Source of the DNA: Thiodiazotropha sp040506275
GTDB taxonomy: Bacteria > Pseudomonadota > Gammaproteobacteria > Chromatiales > Chromatiaceae
Assembly (NCBI GenBank): GCA_040506275.1
Contig: JBEVXD010000011.1
Coordinates: 1-64,000, forward strand
DNA length: 64,000 nucleotides
Reading direction: 5' to 3'
The notes under the pieces were generated by a model that saw only the letters and a program-made list of their open reading frames with translations, was not told where the DNA came from and did not search any database. The position numbers and the translations under genes were made by a program. Within the stretch, counting starts at the first letter, position 1. The number at the start of each line of letters is the position of its first letter. Shown one piece after another: positions 42,896 through 52,136 of the stretch.

Positions 42896-43822
42896 ATGGA
42901 TATTTTCGTACTGGTTTTATTAGTTCTTGCCGTAGTTCTCGTTGCTTTGGGTGCCAAAAGGATACCCCAGGGGAATGAGTACACTGTGGAGCGGTTTGGT
43001 CGCTACACAAAAACCCTGCGTCCCGGTCTGAATTTGATTGTTCCGGTCATTGATCAGATTGGGAAAAAGATGAATATGATGGAACAGGTACTCGACGTAC
43101 CCTCTCAGGAGGTAATCACCAAAGACAACGCCATGGTCACTGTGGACGGAGTGATTTTTTTCCAAGTGCTGGAGGCATCTCAAGCCGCATATGAAGTCAA
43201 CAACCTGTATGGCGCCATTCTCAACCTGACCATGACCAACATACGAACCGTGATGGGTTCAATGGATCTGGATGAACTCCTCTCCCAAAGAGACAAGATC
43301 AACACCCAGCTGTTGACTGTGGTGGATGATGCCACTACGCCCTGGGGCGTCAAAGTAACCCGCATCGAGATCAAAGACATTTCTCCGCCAAGGGACTTGG
43401 TGGATGCCATGGCTCGGCAGATGAAAGCTGAACGTGAAAAACGTGCTGCCATCCTCGAGGCAGAAGGGCTGCGTCAATCGGCAATCCTTAAGGCAGAGGG
43501 TGAAAAGCAGGCAGCAATCCTTGAAGCAGAAGGTGAAAAAGAGGCCGCATTCCGTGAAGCTGAAGCGAGGGAGCGACTGGCTGCCGCAGAAGGCAAAGCA
43601 ACAACCCTGGTTTCCGAAGCGATTGCCAAGGGTGATGTGAATGCGATCAACTACTTTGTAGCTCTGAAGTATACCGAAGCGTTACAGCAGGTCGCATCTG
43701 CAGAAAATCAAAAGGTGATTATGATGCCTCTCGAGGCTTCAAGCCTGATCGGGTCAATAGCAGGCATCGGCGAAATCGCCAAAAATGCCTTCGAAAAGAA
43801 TCAGCCTGGAGCTTCTTCATGA
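42896..43822 (+). CDS. qmcA: SPFH/stomatin family membrane scaffold (QmcA-like)
   Basis: This 308-residue protein has an N-terminal membrane helix (IFVLVLLVLAVVLVALGA) and an SPFH domain (RIPQGNEYTVERFGRYTKTLRPGLN ... VTKDNAMVTVDGVIFF-type core). A long Ala/Glu/Lys-rich coiled coil follows (about residues 175-245) with AEGEKQAAILEAEGEKEAA-type repeats. It matches E. coli QmcA/YbbK, a membrane microdomain protein linked to FtsH/NfeD. AAGGGG precedes the ATG. The nfeD gene overlaps its stop by 4 bp, the usual pairing. Confidence 0.93.
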   Translation: MDIFVLVLLVLAVVLVALGAKRIPQGNEYTVERFGRYTKTLRPGLNLIVPVIDQIGKKMNMMEQVLDVPSQEVITKDNAMVTVDGVIFFQVLEASQAAYEVNNLYGAILNLTMTNIRTVMGSMDLDELLSQRDKINTQLLTVVDDATTPWGVKVTRIEIKDISPPRDLVDAMARQMKAEREKRAAILEAEGLRQSAILKAEGEKQAAILEAEGEKEAAFREAEARERLAAAEGKATTLVSEAIAKGDVNAINYFVALKYTEALQQVASAENQKVIMMPLEASSLIGSIAGIGEIAKNAFEKNQPGASS

Positions 43823-44265
43823 CCTGGTTGTCTCAACTCGACTATTGGCATTGGTTTATTCTGGCTGTTGTTCTGATGACTTTAGAGGTCTTTTCACCAG
43901 GCGCCTTCCTTCTGTGGATGGGGCTATCCGCCGGTATAACAGGCATAGTACTGTTACTCTTTCCTGAACTTGGCTGGCAATTTCAACTACTAAGCTTTGC
44001 TCTGTTTAGTGTAGCCACGATAGTGGTTGCGAGAACCTTCCTGCGCCATCGCCCGATTGAAACAGACAGCCCCCACCTGAATCGGCGGGGTGAACAGTAC
44101 ATAGAGCGGATCTTCTCCCTACAGGAACCGATCATCAATGGAGAAGGCAAGATCAAAGTGGACGATAGCACCTGGAAGATACATGGTGAAGACTGCCCAA
44201 CAGGAACCAAAGTTCAGGTAGTCGGCGTACAAGGCGTAGTGCTATTGGTAAAACAGTTCGATTGA
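43819..44265 (+). CDS. NfeD-like protein (short form)
   Basis: This 148-residue membrane protein has three to four helices in the first 75 residues (HWFILAVVLMTLEVFSPG, FLLWMGLSAGITGIVLLLF, LLSFALFSVATIVVARTFL). A C-terminal OB-fold follows (NGEGKIKVDDSTWKIHGEDCPTGTKVQVVGVQG in order). This is the short NfeD form without a peptidase domain, which pairs with SPFH proteins. The start overlaps the qmcA-like stop (ATGA), so they are co-translated. Confidence 0.9.
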   Translation: MTWLSQLDYWHWFILAVVLMTLEVFSPGAFLLWMGLSAGITGIVLLLFPELGWQFQLLSFALFSVATIVVARTFLRHRPIETDSPHLNRRGEQYIERIFSLQEPIINGEGKIKVDDSTWKIHGEDCPTGTKVQVVGVQGVVLLVKQFD

Positions 44266-44476
44266 GCGACGACTTTGATGAGTAGACTTTGCCACAAATC
44301 TCCGCGCAGGTACTACACTCATCATAAGCCGTAGATTATTTAGAACAATAATGAACTGTTTACAGATATCTCTTAGCTCAACGATGCCTATCCCGCCAGG
44401 AGACATGATGTCGAAGGCCCTCAAGAATCTGCTGAATAGCCTTTGTGCTTTCTGACGTAGATCGGTATTACCCACT

Positions 44477-45688
44477 ATGAATAGTCCTGACACCAACAAT
44501 ATCCTCTTCGTCGACAGTGACCCCAACCAGTTACAAGCACTCAAGCGAACTCTACGCACCCACAAGGACAGATGGCATATAAACTATAGTGAAACTGCCC
44601 CAGCTGCTCTAGAACTGCTGCAACAACACCCGATGGACATTGTTGTCACTGAAACCCAGCTTAATGGTATGGACGGCCCCTCTTTATTGAAAGAGGTGCA
44701 GTCAAAGTCTCCAAGCACAACACGCCTGCTCTTTTCTGGACAGGCACTACGGACTCCCGCCCAGGAAATAGTTCATCATGCACACCAGTTTATTGCCAAG
44801 CCCTGTGACTCACAAACCCTGATCGACACCCTGGAGCGCGTGCTACTACTTCGCAGTCTGCTGAACAATCCAGCTATGGCAGAGATGATCAATAGCTTAG
44901 GCTCACTTCCCAGCATGCCTGAAAGCTATCAGCAGATAATTGAAGCCTTGCAATCTGAGAATACCTCACTCGCAGACATTGGTGATATCGTCTCCAAGGA
45001 TATGGGCATGTCGACCAAATTACTGCAAATGGTGAACTCTGCGTTTTTTGGATTACCACAACAAATCGCCTCAGCACAGCATGCGGTATCGCTGTTAGGA
45101 ATCGAGACGGTCACCAATCTTGCACTAGGTGCCGGCATCTTCTCTCGACTGGACCAATCTCTGATCGACACCTTTAAGCTGGAGTCCCTGTGGCAACATA
45201 GTCAGTTGGTCTCCGGCCTGGTTCGACAGTTGGGACTGGCATCAGGAATGAAACGGCAGGAACTGGAAATCCCGGTTATGGCCGGCATGCTTCACGATTT
45301 GGGCAAGCTTGTACTGGCTTCGCAGAATAGTGAAGAATACCATCGAATTTTCGCTCTCTCCTCACAACAAAAAATCCCCTTATTCGAGGCTGAAGCAGAT
45401 GCTTTATGGTGTCACCATGCAGGCATCGGCGCTTACCTTATGGGGCTTTGGGGCCTGCCCTTTTCCGCAGTAGAGGCGGTGGCACACCACCACAGTCACG
45501 AAAATCAATCCCTACAACGTTATGATTGCTTATTGGTGTATGCAGCAAACCTGTTCAGCCACTGGCTAAATGAAGACGAGTATAAACAACACTACGATCC
45601 TCAACCTCTTCAAACCCTGTTGGGTGATGATACGTTTGGAGATTGGCTGAATATCGCCCAGGAGTACCTTGATGGACAAACCACCTGA
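44477..45688 (+). CDS. HDOD-domain response regulator with atypical receiver
   Basis: This 403-residue protein has an N-terminal receiver (ILFVDSDPNQL ... VVTETQLNGMDG ... QFIAKPCD). The phospho-acceptor position is Glu59 instead of Asp. An HDOD domain spans about 140-340, with SLPSMPESYQQIIEAL, DIVSKDMGMSTKLLQMVNSAFFG, GIETVTNLALG and GMLHDLGKLVLA. HDOD proteins act in signalling, often with c-di-GMP systems. The next gene, a degenerate HD-GYP regulator, overlaps its 3' end by 17 bp, so both are translated together. No kinase is adjacent. Confidence 0.88.
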   Translation: MNSPDTNNILFVDSDPNQLQALKRTLRTHKDRWHINYSETAPAALELLQQHPMDIVVTETQLNGMDGPSLLKEVQSKSPSTTRLLFSGQALRTPAQEIVHHAHQFIAKPCDSQTLIDTLERVLLLRSLLNNPAMAEMINSLGSLPSMPESYQQIIEALQSENTSLADIGDIVSKDMGMSTKLLQMVNSAFFGLPQQIASAQHAVSLLGIETVTNLALGAGIFSRLDQSLIDTFKLESLWQHSQLVSGLVRQLGLASGMKRQELEIPVMAGMLHDLGKLVLASQNSEEYHRIFALSSQQKIPLFEAEADALWCHHAGIGAYLMGLWGLPFSAVEAVAHHHSHENQSLQRYDCLLVYAANLFSHWLNEDEYKQHYDPQPLQTLLGDDTFGDWLNIAQEYLDGQTT

Positions 45689-46829
45689 AAAAATCTTAAT
45701 GGTGGATGACGACCGTAACCTTCTCGACTCATTCCGCAGACAGTTTCGTAAACGCCTGAACCTGGAGACAGCCACCAGTGGTGCTGATGGTGTCCAGGCT
45801 GTTAGAGACGGCGGGCCCTTTGCACTCGTGGTCTCTGATATGCAAATGCCAAATATGAATGGGGTTGAGTTTCTTTCCAAAGTTAGTGAACTATCACCCA
45901 ATACCGTACGCATCATGCTAACGGGCAATGCGAATTTGGATGTCGCTATCGGCGCAGTGAATGATGGCAATATCTTTCGCTTCCTGAACAAACCTGTTGA
46001 AACTGATACCCTTTATGAAACTATCATCAATGGCATTAAACAGTACCGCTTGGTCACCAACGAGAAGGTGCTTCTAAACAAAACCCTGAAGGGTGCTGTT
46101 GACTTACTGGCTGATGTCCTCAGCATGGTCAATCCAGAAGCGTTCAGCCAGTCATCTCGTATCAAACACCACGTAAGAAGCATTGTCAGAAGTCTTAGTC
46201 TGGAAGATGGCTGGCACTATGATTTGGCCGGCATGCTCTGCCAACTTGGTTTCGTCAGCCTGCCTGATGATCTGATACGCAGAGCCATGGATGGGGAAGA
46301 TTTATCTAAAGCTGAGATTGCGCTCTATAATTCGCATCCCGAAATGGGAGCCCGTCTTCTCAAGCATATACCAAGACTCGAGATCGTCGCAGAGATGATT
46401 GAGCGTCAGAATGACGATATAGGAAAAATAGATATTCAGGGAAAACTGACCAGCGACCAAAGGGCAATCCTTGGCGGCCAGATACTCAAGGTTGCCAGCA
46501 ACTACGACAAATTTATAAATCGAGGCATGACTGAAGATGATGCAATAGAGCAACTCAGAGAGAGCCCCGATAATTATGATCCCGCGTTGGTTGAGATACT
46601 GGTTCAGGGATCTAAAAACCGCAAAGTTGAAATCCTCAACTTACCAATCAGTCAGCTTGAACCCGACCTCATCGTCGATCAACCAATTAAGACACTTGCT
46701 GGCGCAATACTGGTTGCTAAGGGGCAGCCATTAAGTCAAGCAATGGTGTTCAAACTAAAAGCTGCGGACGAACGTGAAGTACTGCCAAAATCGACAATCA
46801 GGGTATTTCGCATCACGCAACTTGACTAG
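45672..46829 (+). CDS. response regulator with degenerate HD-GYP-type domain
   Basis: This 385-residue protein has an N-terminal receiver (ILMVDDDRNLL, Asp acceptor in VVSDMQMPNMNG, Lys in FLNKPVE). The C-terminal part follows the HD-GYP order but has lost key residues. The HDIGK segment reads CQLGF (MLCQLGFVSLPDDLIRRA), the HP-x-x-G-x-x-L segment is kept (HPEMGARLLKHI), and the HHE and GYP positions read ERQ and DIG. It is probably not a phosphodiesterase. ATG 45672 has GGAG 7 nt upstream. It overlaps the HDOD gene by 17 bp. Confidence 0.82.
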   Translation: MDKPPEKILMVDDDRNLLDSFRRQFRKRLNLETATSGADGVQAVRDGGPFALVVSDMQMPNMNGVEFLSKVSELSPNTVRIMLTGNANLDVAIGAVNDGNIFRFLNKPVETDTLYETIINGIKQYRLVTNEKVLLNKTLKGAVDLLADVLSMVNPEAFSQSSRIKHHVRSIVRSLSLEDGWHYDLAGMLCQLGFVSLPDDLIRRAMDGEDLSKAEIALYNSHPEMGARLLKHIPRLEIVAEMIERQNDDIGKIDIQGKLTSDQRAILGGQILKVASNYDKFINRGMTEDDAIEQLRESPDNYDPALVEILVQGSKNRKVEILNLPISQLEPDLIVDQPIKTLAGAILVAKGQPLSQAMVFKLKAADEREVLPKSTIRVFRITQLD

Positions 46830-47036
46830 TTAGAGCAGGGGACCGTTTCTGAAGAGATCAATCAAAACATTGTCAAAATTAATGGCATGTCATATCAGAC
46901 TGCGGATGGTGCAAACGAAACCGCCACAGTGAGTAAGGACCTTGTGTGCATGGCAACTGAACTTCAGACAATAGTCGTACAATTATTTACTGTTAAGTGG
47001 TTGTCGTTTACTGACGACGCAGTGTTCAAAATATAA
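46830..47036 (+). pseudogene. 3' remnant of a methyl-accepting chemotaxis protein gene
   Basis: Directly after the preceding stop, a frame without its own start reads EQGTVSEEINQNIVKINGMS, then YQTADGANETATVSKDLVCM, then ATELQTIVVQLF. This is the characteristic end of a chemoreceptor signalling domain (EEQS-VTEEINRNI ... A-(T/Q)TA-GA-Q-A..S-ELA-MA-ELQ-LV-F). The rest of the receptor is missing, so it is a truncated relic. It lies in the same frame strand as the two regulators, so a former receptor gene was next to them. Confidence 0.7.
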
Positions 47037-47047
47037 TAGCAACACTC

Positions 47048-47404
47048 CTAACTATTATCAGACCATACTGCATATTCATTCCCGTTTGGGTCACAAAAAT
47101 GAAATCGCTTACCTCCTGGAAAATCAAATACCGGAACTTTGATATGCCCCCCCGCATCAATAATCTTAGCTTGGGTCTTCTCCAGATCACGACTATAAAA
47201 TACAATCAAGGCACTGCCTTGCTCAGTGGAAACAGTCAAATCAGATCGGTAGAAACCTCCATCCAGTCCTGCATTTAAAAAGGCACAATAGTCGGGGCCA
47301 TAATCGACAAAACTCCATCCGAAAACCTGTTTGAAAAACAACTTAACTCTTTCCAGGTCAACAGCAGGAAATTCTACATAATCAATCGTTTCATGCTCTT
47401 TCAT
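47048..47404 (-). CDS. VOC family (glyoxalase/bleomycin-resistance-like) protein
   Basis: This 118-residue protein has the VOC fold. It begins with IDYVEFPAVDLERVKLFFKQVFGWSFVDYGPDY, in order, and ends PVFDFPGGKRFHFCDPNGNEYAVW. It is a single half-size unit that would dimerise and bind a divalent metal. Substrate is unknown. ATG 47404 has AGAGGAGGAT immediately upstream; the frame extends 10 codons further. Monocistronic. Confidence 0.9.
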   Translation of the reverse strand: MKEHETIDYVEFPAVDLERVKLFFKQVFGWSFVDYGPDYCAFLNAGLDGGFYRSDLTVSTEQGSALIVFYSRDLEKTQAKIIDAGGHIKVPVFDFPGGKRFHFCDPNGNEYAVWSDNS

Positions 47405-47617
47405 ATCCTCCTCTCCATACTGGTTCCCCACCAAAGTCGGGATAAATAAAGGAATAGCATAACAACCGCTTAATGATATTCAGCAGAATCCAAGTACTTC
47501 TATGATGATAGACGTGAACGCTAGCTTTTCAATCCCCCTACTCGAGCACTCTCACTAAAGGAGAGGGAGTAAACAGGAACTCAGGATAGTTTTTAGATCA
47601 ACTCTCGATCCAAATTA

Positions 47618-49462
47618 TTACCCATCAGTAGTTAACGGTAAGTGTACTGTAAATTTTGTCCCTATACCCTCTTCTGTTTGAAATGTAATCTCTCCACCAT
47701 GCTTACTTACCACAATATCATGGACAACAGCTAAACCCTGCCCCGTCCCCTTACCCACATCTTTTGTAGTGAAGAATGGATTGAACACATATTCTTGAGC
47801 TTCTTTCGGAATACCCGTTCCACTATCGGATATCGTAAACTCCAGCCAATCATCTTTAACAGATGTGGTTATTTTTATTTCCCCCTTAGCCTCACGTTTT
47901 GCTGCTTCGATAGCATGGGTTGAGTTCACAATCAGATTAAGAATCACCTGTGAAATCTCTCCAGCCACACACATAACTGGCGCTAGATCTTCACAAAGCT
48001 GCAACTCAGTATCTGCAACATACTTCCATTCATTCTTGCAGACAGTTAGTGTATTGGTAATGATTCGATTGATATCAGCAGGCTCTTTCTGAGCCGCCCC
48101 TGGATGGGCGAACTCTTTCATAGCCAACACAATCCTAGCCACTTGTTCAGCACCTGTTATTGACTGTTCTATAGCATTTGGCGCCTCTTCTTTAAGATAC
48201 TCAAGATCAACCTCATCTATCAACGAGAGTAGTTCCTTAACTTTAGGTTTGAAACGTTCATCTGAAGTAACCTGGTTCAGCAACTCCCGATAGGAGTCGA
48301 GTAATTGAATAATATCTTCATAACTCTCTTTGATAAAACGTAGATTATCTCCAACATACTGAATCGGTGTATTGATCTCATGGGCAATACCACCTGCCAA
48401 CTGGCCAACAGCTTCCATCTTATGGGTTTGATTGAGCTCTCGCTCCAATCTTGCCTGCTCTTTTTCAGCCTGTTTTCGTTCTGCGATATTATTAAAAACC
48501 ACCACCACGCCTTCTGACTTATCGTTCTCAATCAAAGGTGAGACCGAGAGTGACACATCCAGCATTTCACCCTGACAATTATAAAAAAGGTCTTCTTGAT
48601 CTTTACGTACGCGACTATCCTTAATAGTCTTTAAAATGGCACTTTTATTGATATCAAAACCTTCCTCTATCCGTTTCCCATATACTATTTTCGCAAAATC
48701 AAAACCTACTAATGCTTCAGCATCCCATCCCAACAGGTTAAGCGATTCTGGATTTGCATAACTGGCCCTACCCTTCGGATCAAGCACCACGAAGCCTTCA
48801 CTCATGCTATTGGTAACATCACTGAGAAACTGTTTTTGACTCTTCAACTCATTTTTGGCGCTTTCCAATAACCCCCAGTGTTTACGAAGTTGGAATATAA
48901 AAAATATACTTGTGACAGTAATCAATAAATATCCGATCGCATGCATAAACAACATCGATTGTTTTGATGCAATATGCGAATCAATTATTGGCTGCAATGC
49001 AATCTCAACACTAATTCCGCCTCTGATATCACCAACTCGGGAGTTCTCATCACCATGGCATCCGAGACATGTCTGCTGCATATAGAGCGGGCCAATAAAA
49101 CGATAATAGCTGGCATCAGTTGAGATCACTGGATCTTTTCTGATTTTAAACCGTTTTAGCGCTTCACTCTCCCAGCCATTCGCCAGGTTTTCAGGATTCT
49201 TCGGTTTACTCGAAATAACACGATAATTAATGTTATCCATGCTCTGCTGTTTAAATATCTTAGGCTGACTCTGCATGATGATAGGGTTTATCTTAGTCAT
49301 CTTGACCATCTGATACATTACCCTGCCACGTTCATAGGCAATATCTTGAATCGAGGTATCGAACAGAGTCAAATTCCAACGAATTGAGAGAGAAACAACG
49401 AGAAGCCAGAAGATTACGGGGAATACCCAGTAGGATCGAGATTGCAGGAGCTTAATCAACAT
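47618..49462 (-). CDS. membrane sensor histidine kinase with CxxCH heme-binding-type sensor domain
   Basis: This 614-residue kinase has a helix at residues 10-28. The periplasmic DUF3365 (Tll0287-like) domain has CLGCH at 132-136, the covalent heme c motif. A second helix follows near 172-193, then a PAS domain (about 212-330, SDVTNSMSEGFVVLDPKGRASYANPESLNLLGW in order). The kinase core has GGIAHEINTPIQYVGDNL with the phospho-His, VILNLIVNSTHAI for the N-box and DSGTGIP for G1. It may sense redox state or diatomic gas through heme, which is inference. No response regulator is adjacent. Confidence 0.88.
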   Translation of the reverse strand: MLIKLLQSRSYWVFPVIFWLLVVSLSIRWNLTLFDTSIQDIAYERGRVMYQMVKMTKINPIIMQSQPKIFKQQSMDNINYRVISSKPKNPENLANGWESEALKRFKIRKDPVISTDASYYRFIGPLYMQQTCLGCHGDENSRVGDIRGGISVEIALQPIIDSHIASKQSMLFMHAIGYLLITVTSIFFIFQLRKHWGLLESAKNELKSQKQFLSDVTNSMSEGFVVLDPKGRASYANPESLNLLGWDAEALVGFDFAKIVYGKRIEEGFDINKSAILKTIKDSRVRKDQEDLFYNCQGEMLDVSLSVSPLIENDKSEGVVVVFNNIAERKQAEKEQARLERELNQTHKMEAVGQLAGGIAHEINTPIQYVGDNLRFIKESYEDIIQLLDSYRELLNQVTSDERFKPKVKELLSLIDEVDLEYLKEEAPNAIEQSITGAEQVARIVLAMKEFAHPGAAQKEPADINRIITNTLTVCKNEWKYVADTELQLCEDLAPVMCVAGEISQVILNLIVNSTHAIEAAKREAKGEIKITTSVKDDWLEFTISDSGTGIPKEAQEYVFNPFFTTKDVGKGTGQGLAVVHDIVVSKHGGEITFQTEEGIGTKFTVHLPLTTDG

Positions 49463-49578
49463 TTTAAATGCCTAAAACTTAGCCACCTTAACGATGAGAA
49501 ATGCACATGCAGGAAGTGGTTATTAACCTCTCTCATGCTGTGTGTTTTATTTTTTAGGCTCGAAAATATAAATTTTTT

Positions 49579-50583
49579 TTAGCTGACGTTGGGGGTTAAA
49601 ACCAATTTCCCCAGCATGCCTCCCTGCTCAACAATCTGATGAGCCTGTGAAGCGCGCTCTAGCGGCAGAGTATTATTTATCCGTACTTTAAGACTGCCGC
49701 TATCAATCATCTCCGCGCAGTCACTAAGTATAGCGACCTGATTGGCCCGTGCTTGAGGTAGATCTCTCAACATAGGCGTCAACATTAGGGTAAACCCTAT
49801 ACGAAGATTACGGTTGCGGGCCTCTTTCCAATCTACTTCATACCCGGGGTCCAGTAGCGTTACCAAATCACCATAATGTGCAGTGGCTGGAATTGAATCC
49901 TTGAACACTTGATTACCTACTGTATCCAACACGACATCTGCACCTCGTCCGTCTGTCAAATCCAGTACTTTCTCTAAGAATCCACCCTCATCGCAACGGA
50001 TAACTTCATCAACGCCGAGCTCAGATACAAACGCCTCCTTTTCTGCACTACGGACTGTCGTCAATACCTTTATACCTGCTTGTTTAGCCAACTGTATCGC
50101 CACATGACCCACACCACCTGCACCGGCATGAACCAACAAAGTACTCTCTTCAGTCATCCGAGCGCGTCCAAAAATAGCTTCCCAGGCAGTAATCAGAACC
50201 AGCGGGGCCGCCGCTGCATGTTCAAAATCAAAAGCTGCAGGCTTTCTACAACACACACCTTCATCAAGCACCGCATACTCAGCATAGTTACCCTGCAACC
50301 CTCCCAACCCTCCGTTGCAGTACCACACCTCATCACCTGGCCGGAACAGAGAGACCTTATCTCCAGTTTCTACCACTACACCTGAGCCATCACAGCCTAA
50401 AACAGCCGGCAGGCCATCAGCAATAAAGAGACCTCTGCTACGTAACTTGGTATCAACTGGATTGACACCCGCAGCCATGACTTTCACTTTAATTTCTGTA
50501 GGTTCTTTGATAGCGGGCTCAGGAATCTCCTCAACCGATAAAACATCAGGTTCGCCTAATTCCCTTAAAACTACTGCTCTCAT
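49579..50583 (-). CDS. zinc-independent alcohol dehydrogenase / quinone oxidoreductase family protein
   Basis: This 334-residue cytosolic NADPH-dependent oxidoreductase belongs to the medium-chain superfamily. The N-terminal GroES-like domain is RAVVLRELGEPDVLSVEEIP ... GVNPVDTKLR. The cofactor domain has LLVHAGAGGVGHVAIQLAKQAG in order. The catalytic zinc ligands are absent, as in quinone oxidoreductases. GGAGGGG lies 5 nt ahead of ATG 50583; ATG 50586 is adjacent. Substrate unknown. Confidence 0.92.
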   Translation of the reverse strand: MRAVVLRELGEPDVLSVEEIPEPAIKEPTEIKVKVMAAGVNPVDTKLRSRGLFIADGLPAVLGCDGSGVVVETGDKVSLFRPGDEVWYCNGGLGGLQGNYAEYAVLDEGVCCRKPAAFDFEHAAAAPLVLITAWEAIFGRARMTEESTLLVHAGAGGVGHVAIQLAKQAGIKVLTTVRSAEKEAFVSELGVDEVIRCDEGGFLEKVLDLTDGRGADVVLDTVGNQVFKDSIPATAHYGDLVTLLDPGYEVDWKEARNRNLRIGFTLMLTPMLRDLPQARANQVAILSDCAEMIDSGSLKVRINNTLPLERASQAHQIVEQGGMLGKLVLTPNVS

Positions 50584-51031
50584 CATCCCCTCCCAAACAT
50601 ATGTTTAAAACTTTCGGTAAGACTGATTTATAACTTTTCTTATTTTTATTTCCTGCAAAAAAATGGTCATTGTTTATTATTATGTCTATTGATTATAGGC
50701 AACCTGATAGATTCTGAATCCAATCTATATGCTGATGATATGATCTGAATCAAGCACAACAACAACCAAACGTACCTCTACCGTACTCCTTAAGCCCAGT
50801 TATAACCTTACTGCCACCTAAGGCCTGTTAACACTAATCCAATATGCCTGCCGGACTGTTTTTGTCTCCAGCAAGGCAGAGTGAGCGTGGTCTAGCTCGG
50901 CTACATGAGCGAATGATAACGCCGCTGGGCGCAAAAACAGACCCAGCCCATCGGGTTGCGCTAGACACATGTAAGGTAAAATCGATTATCATCCATAAAT
51001 ACCGTAAGTAAACAGCGTTATTCTTGTAATC
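50584..51031. other. intergenic region with a hairpin repeat
   Basis: This 448-base divergent region holds the repeat at 50847-50948, described separately, and the promoters of two divergent genes. No gene is seen. Confidence 0.4.
50847..50948. repeat. dispersed repeat with CTGTTTTTG / CAAAAACAG arms
   Basis: GCCTGCCGGACTGTTTTTGT on the left and GCGCAAAAACAGACCCAGCC on the right form imperfect inverted arms around a GAGCGTGGTCTAGCTCGGCT core. It resembles a gammaproteobacterial repeat family with the same arms. No second copy is seen in the window. Confidence 0.55.
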
Positions 51032-51652
51032 GTGAACACATTAAAAGCCATCAATAACCATCAATCCATATTAAAACAGTGTCGGATCTGTGAAGCGATG
51101 ATCGGCCCTGTTGTCGTAGGCACTGCTACAGCTTCAGCAGTACTTCTTGTTGGACAAGCACCTGGTGACAAAGAGGGACCAGCCGGAAAGCCATTTGCCT
51201 GGACTGCTGGTAAAACGCTTTTTAAGTGGTTTGAGACAATTGGAATGAATGAGGAGCAGTTTCGAACTCGTGTCTATATGTCTGCAGTATGTCGATGTTT
51301 TCCGGGAAAGAACCCAAAAGGGGGAGATCGCGTTCCTAACAATCAAGAGATCCAAAACTGCCGTCACTGGCTTGACTGTGAATTAGAGCTATTAAAACCC
51401 CAATTGATTATTCCTGTTGGTAAGCTCGCCATATCGCAGTTTCTTGAAGTGAATAAGCTGGTGGATATCATTGGTGATTGTCATCGCTTAAGATTGTCAT
51501 ATGGCGAGACAGACTTGATACCCCTGCCTCATCCATCAGGAGCTTCTACCTGGCATCGCACACAACCAGGCAAAAGATTACTGGCACAGGCCCTGAGTAA
51601 CATCGAATCCCATCCTGGTTGGCAAAAGACACTGTTATCCAGTTACAAATGA
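51032..51652 (+). CDS. uracil-DNA glycosylase superfamily protein
   Basis: This 206-residue protein has the UDG-superfamily motifs LLVGQAPGDKEGPAGKPFAWTAG (motif A) and LPHPSGASTWHRTQPG (motif B). Cys pairs suit a 4Fe-4S cluster: CRIC near residues 17-20, CRCF near 91, and a later Cys in NCRHWLDCE. It resembles the family 4/5 uracil-DNA glycosylases used in base-excision repair. The GxDPG of classical type 1 enzymes is replaced. The start is a GTG at 51032. osmC follows after 10 bp. Confidence 0.82.
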   Translation: MNTLKAINNHQSILKQCRICEAMIGPVVVGTATASAVLLVGQAPGDKEGPAGKPFAWTAGKTLFKWFETIGMNEEQFRTRVYMSAVCRCFPGKNPKGGDRVPNNQEIQNCRHWLDCELELLKPQLIIPVGKLAISQFLEVNKLVDIIGDCHRLRLSYGETDLIPLPHPSGASTWHRTQPGKRLLAQALSNIESHPGWQKTLLSSYK

Positions 51653-51662
51653 GGAACAATAA

Positions 51663-52127
51663 ATGACAGAAGAAATAGGTAAATTCACTATCCATATGGA
51701 GCAAGAGGAAGACTATGCGTTCCGGGTAAAGTTTGATCTAAAAAAAGCCCCTGATGTGATCATGGATGAACCACCGCCTTTGGGTGAACGCAACGGACCG
51801 AACGCCTCACGTATGCTCGCTGCCGCAGCCGCAAACTGCCTCAGCGCCAGCCTGATGTTCTGTCTGGCCAAAGAGGAAGTTCCTTCAAATAATGTTTCCA
51901 CTGAAGTGACCTGCACGATAGTACGTAACGATAAGAAGCGTCTGCGTGTCGGGCGTCTGGATGTTCGAATTACTGCTGGCGATGAACTACTCAGTTCTAA
52001 AAAAAGTGAGCGCTGCCTTTCGCTTTTTGAAGATTTCTGCGTGGTAACTGCAAGCCTGAGGGATGGCATCCCTGTTGGGGTTGAAGTAGTCAATCAAGCT
52101 GGTGAACTTCTACACAAGGCTGAATAA
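51663..52127 (+). CDS. OsmC family protein
   Basis: This 154-residue protein belongs to the OsmC/Ohr family of thiol peroxidases and hydrolases. The conserved Cys59 lies in GPNASRMLAAAAANCLSASL and Cys126 in FEDFCVVTASLRDGIPV, the pair used for peroxide reduction. AGGAAC precedes the ATG. It is probably co-transcribed with the UDG-like gene and converges on the Cache-type sensor gene with 9 bp between stops. Confidence 0.9.
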   Translation: MTEEIGKFTIHMEQEEDYAFRVKFDLKKAPDVIMDEPPPLGERNGPNASRMLAAAAANCLSASLMFCLAKEEVPSNNVSTEVTCTIVRNDKKRLRVGRLDVRITAGDELLSSKKSERCLSLFEDFCVVTASLRDGIPVGVEVVNQAGELLHKAE

Positions 52128-52136
52128 ACATGACTA

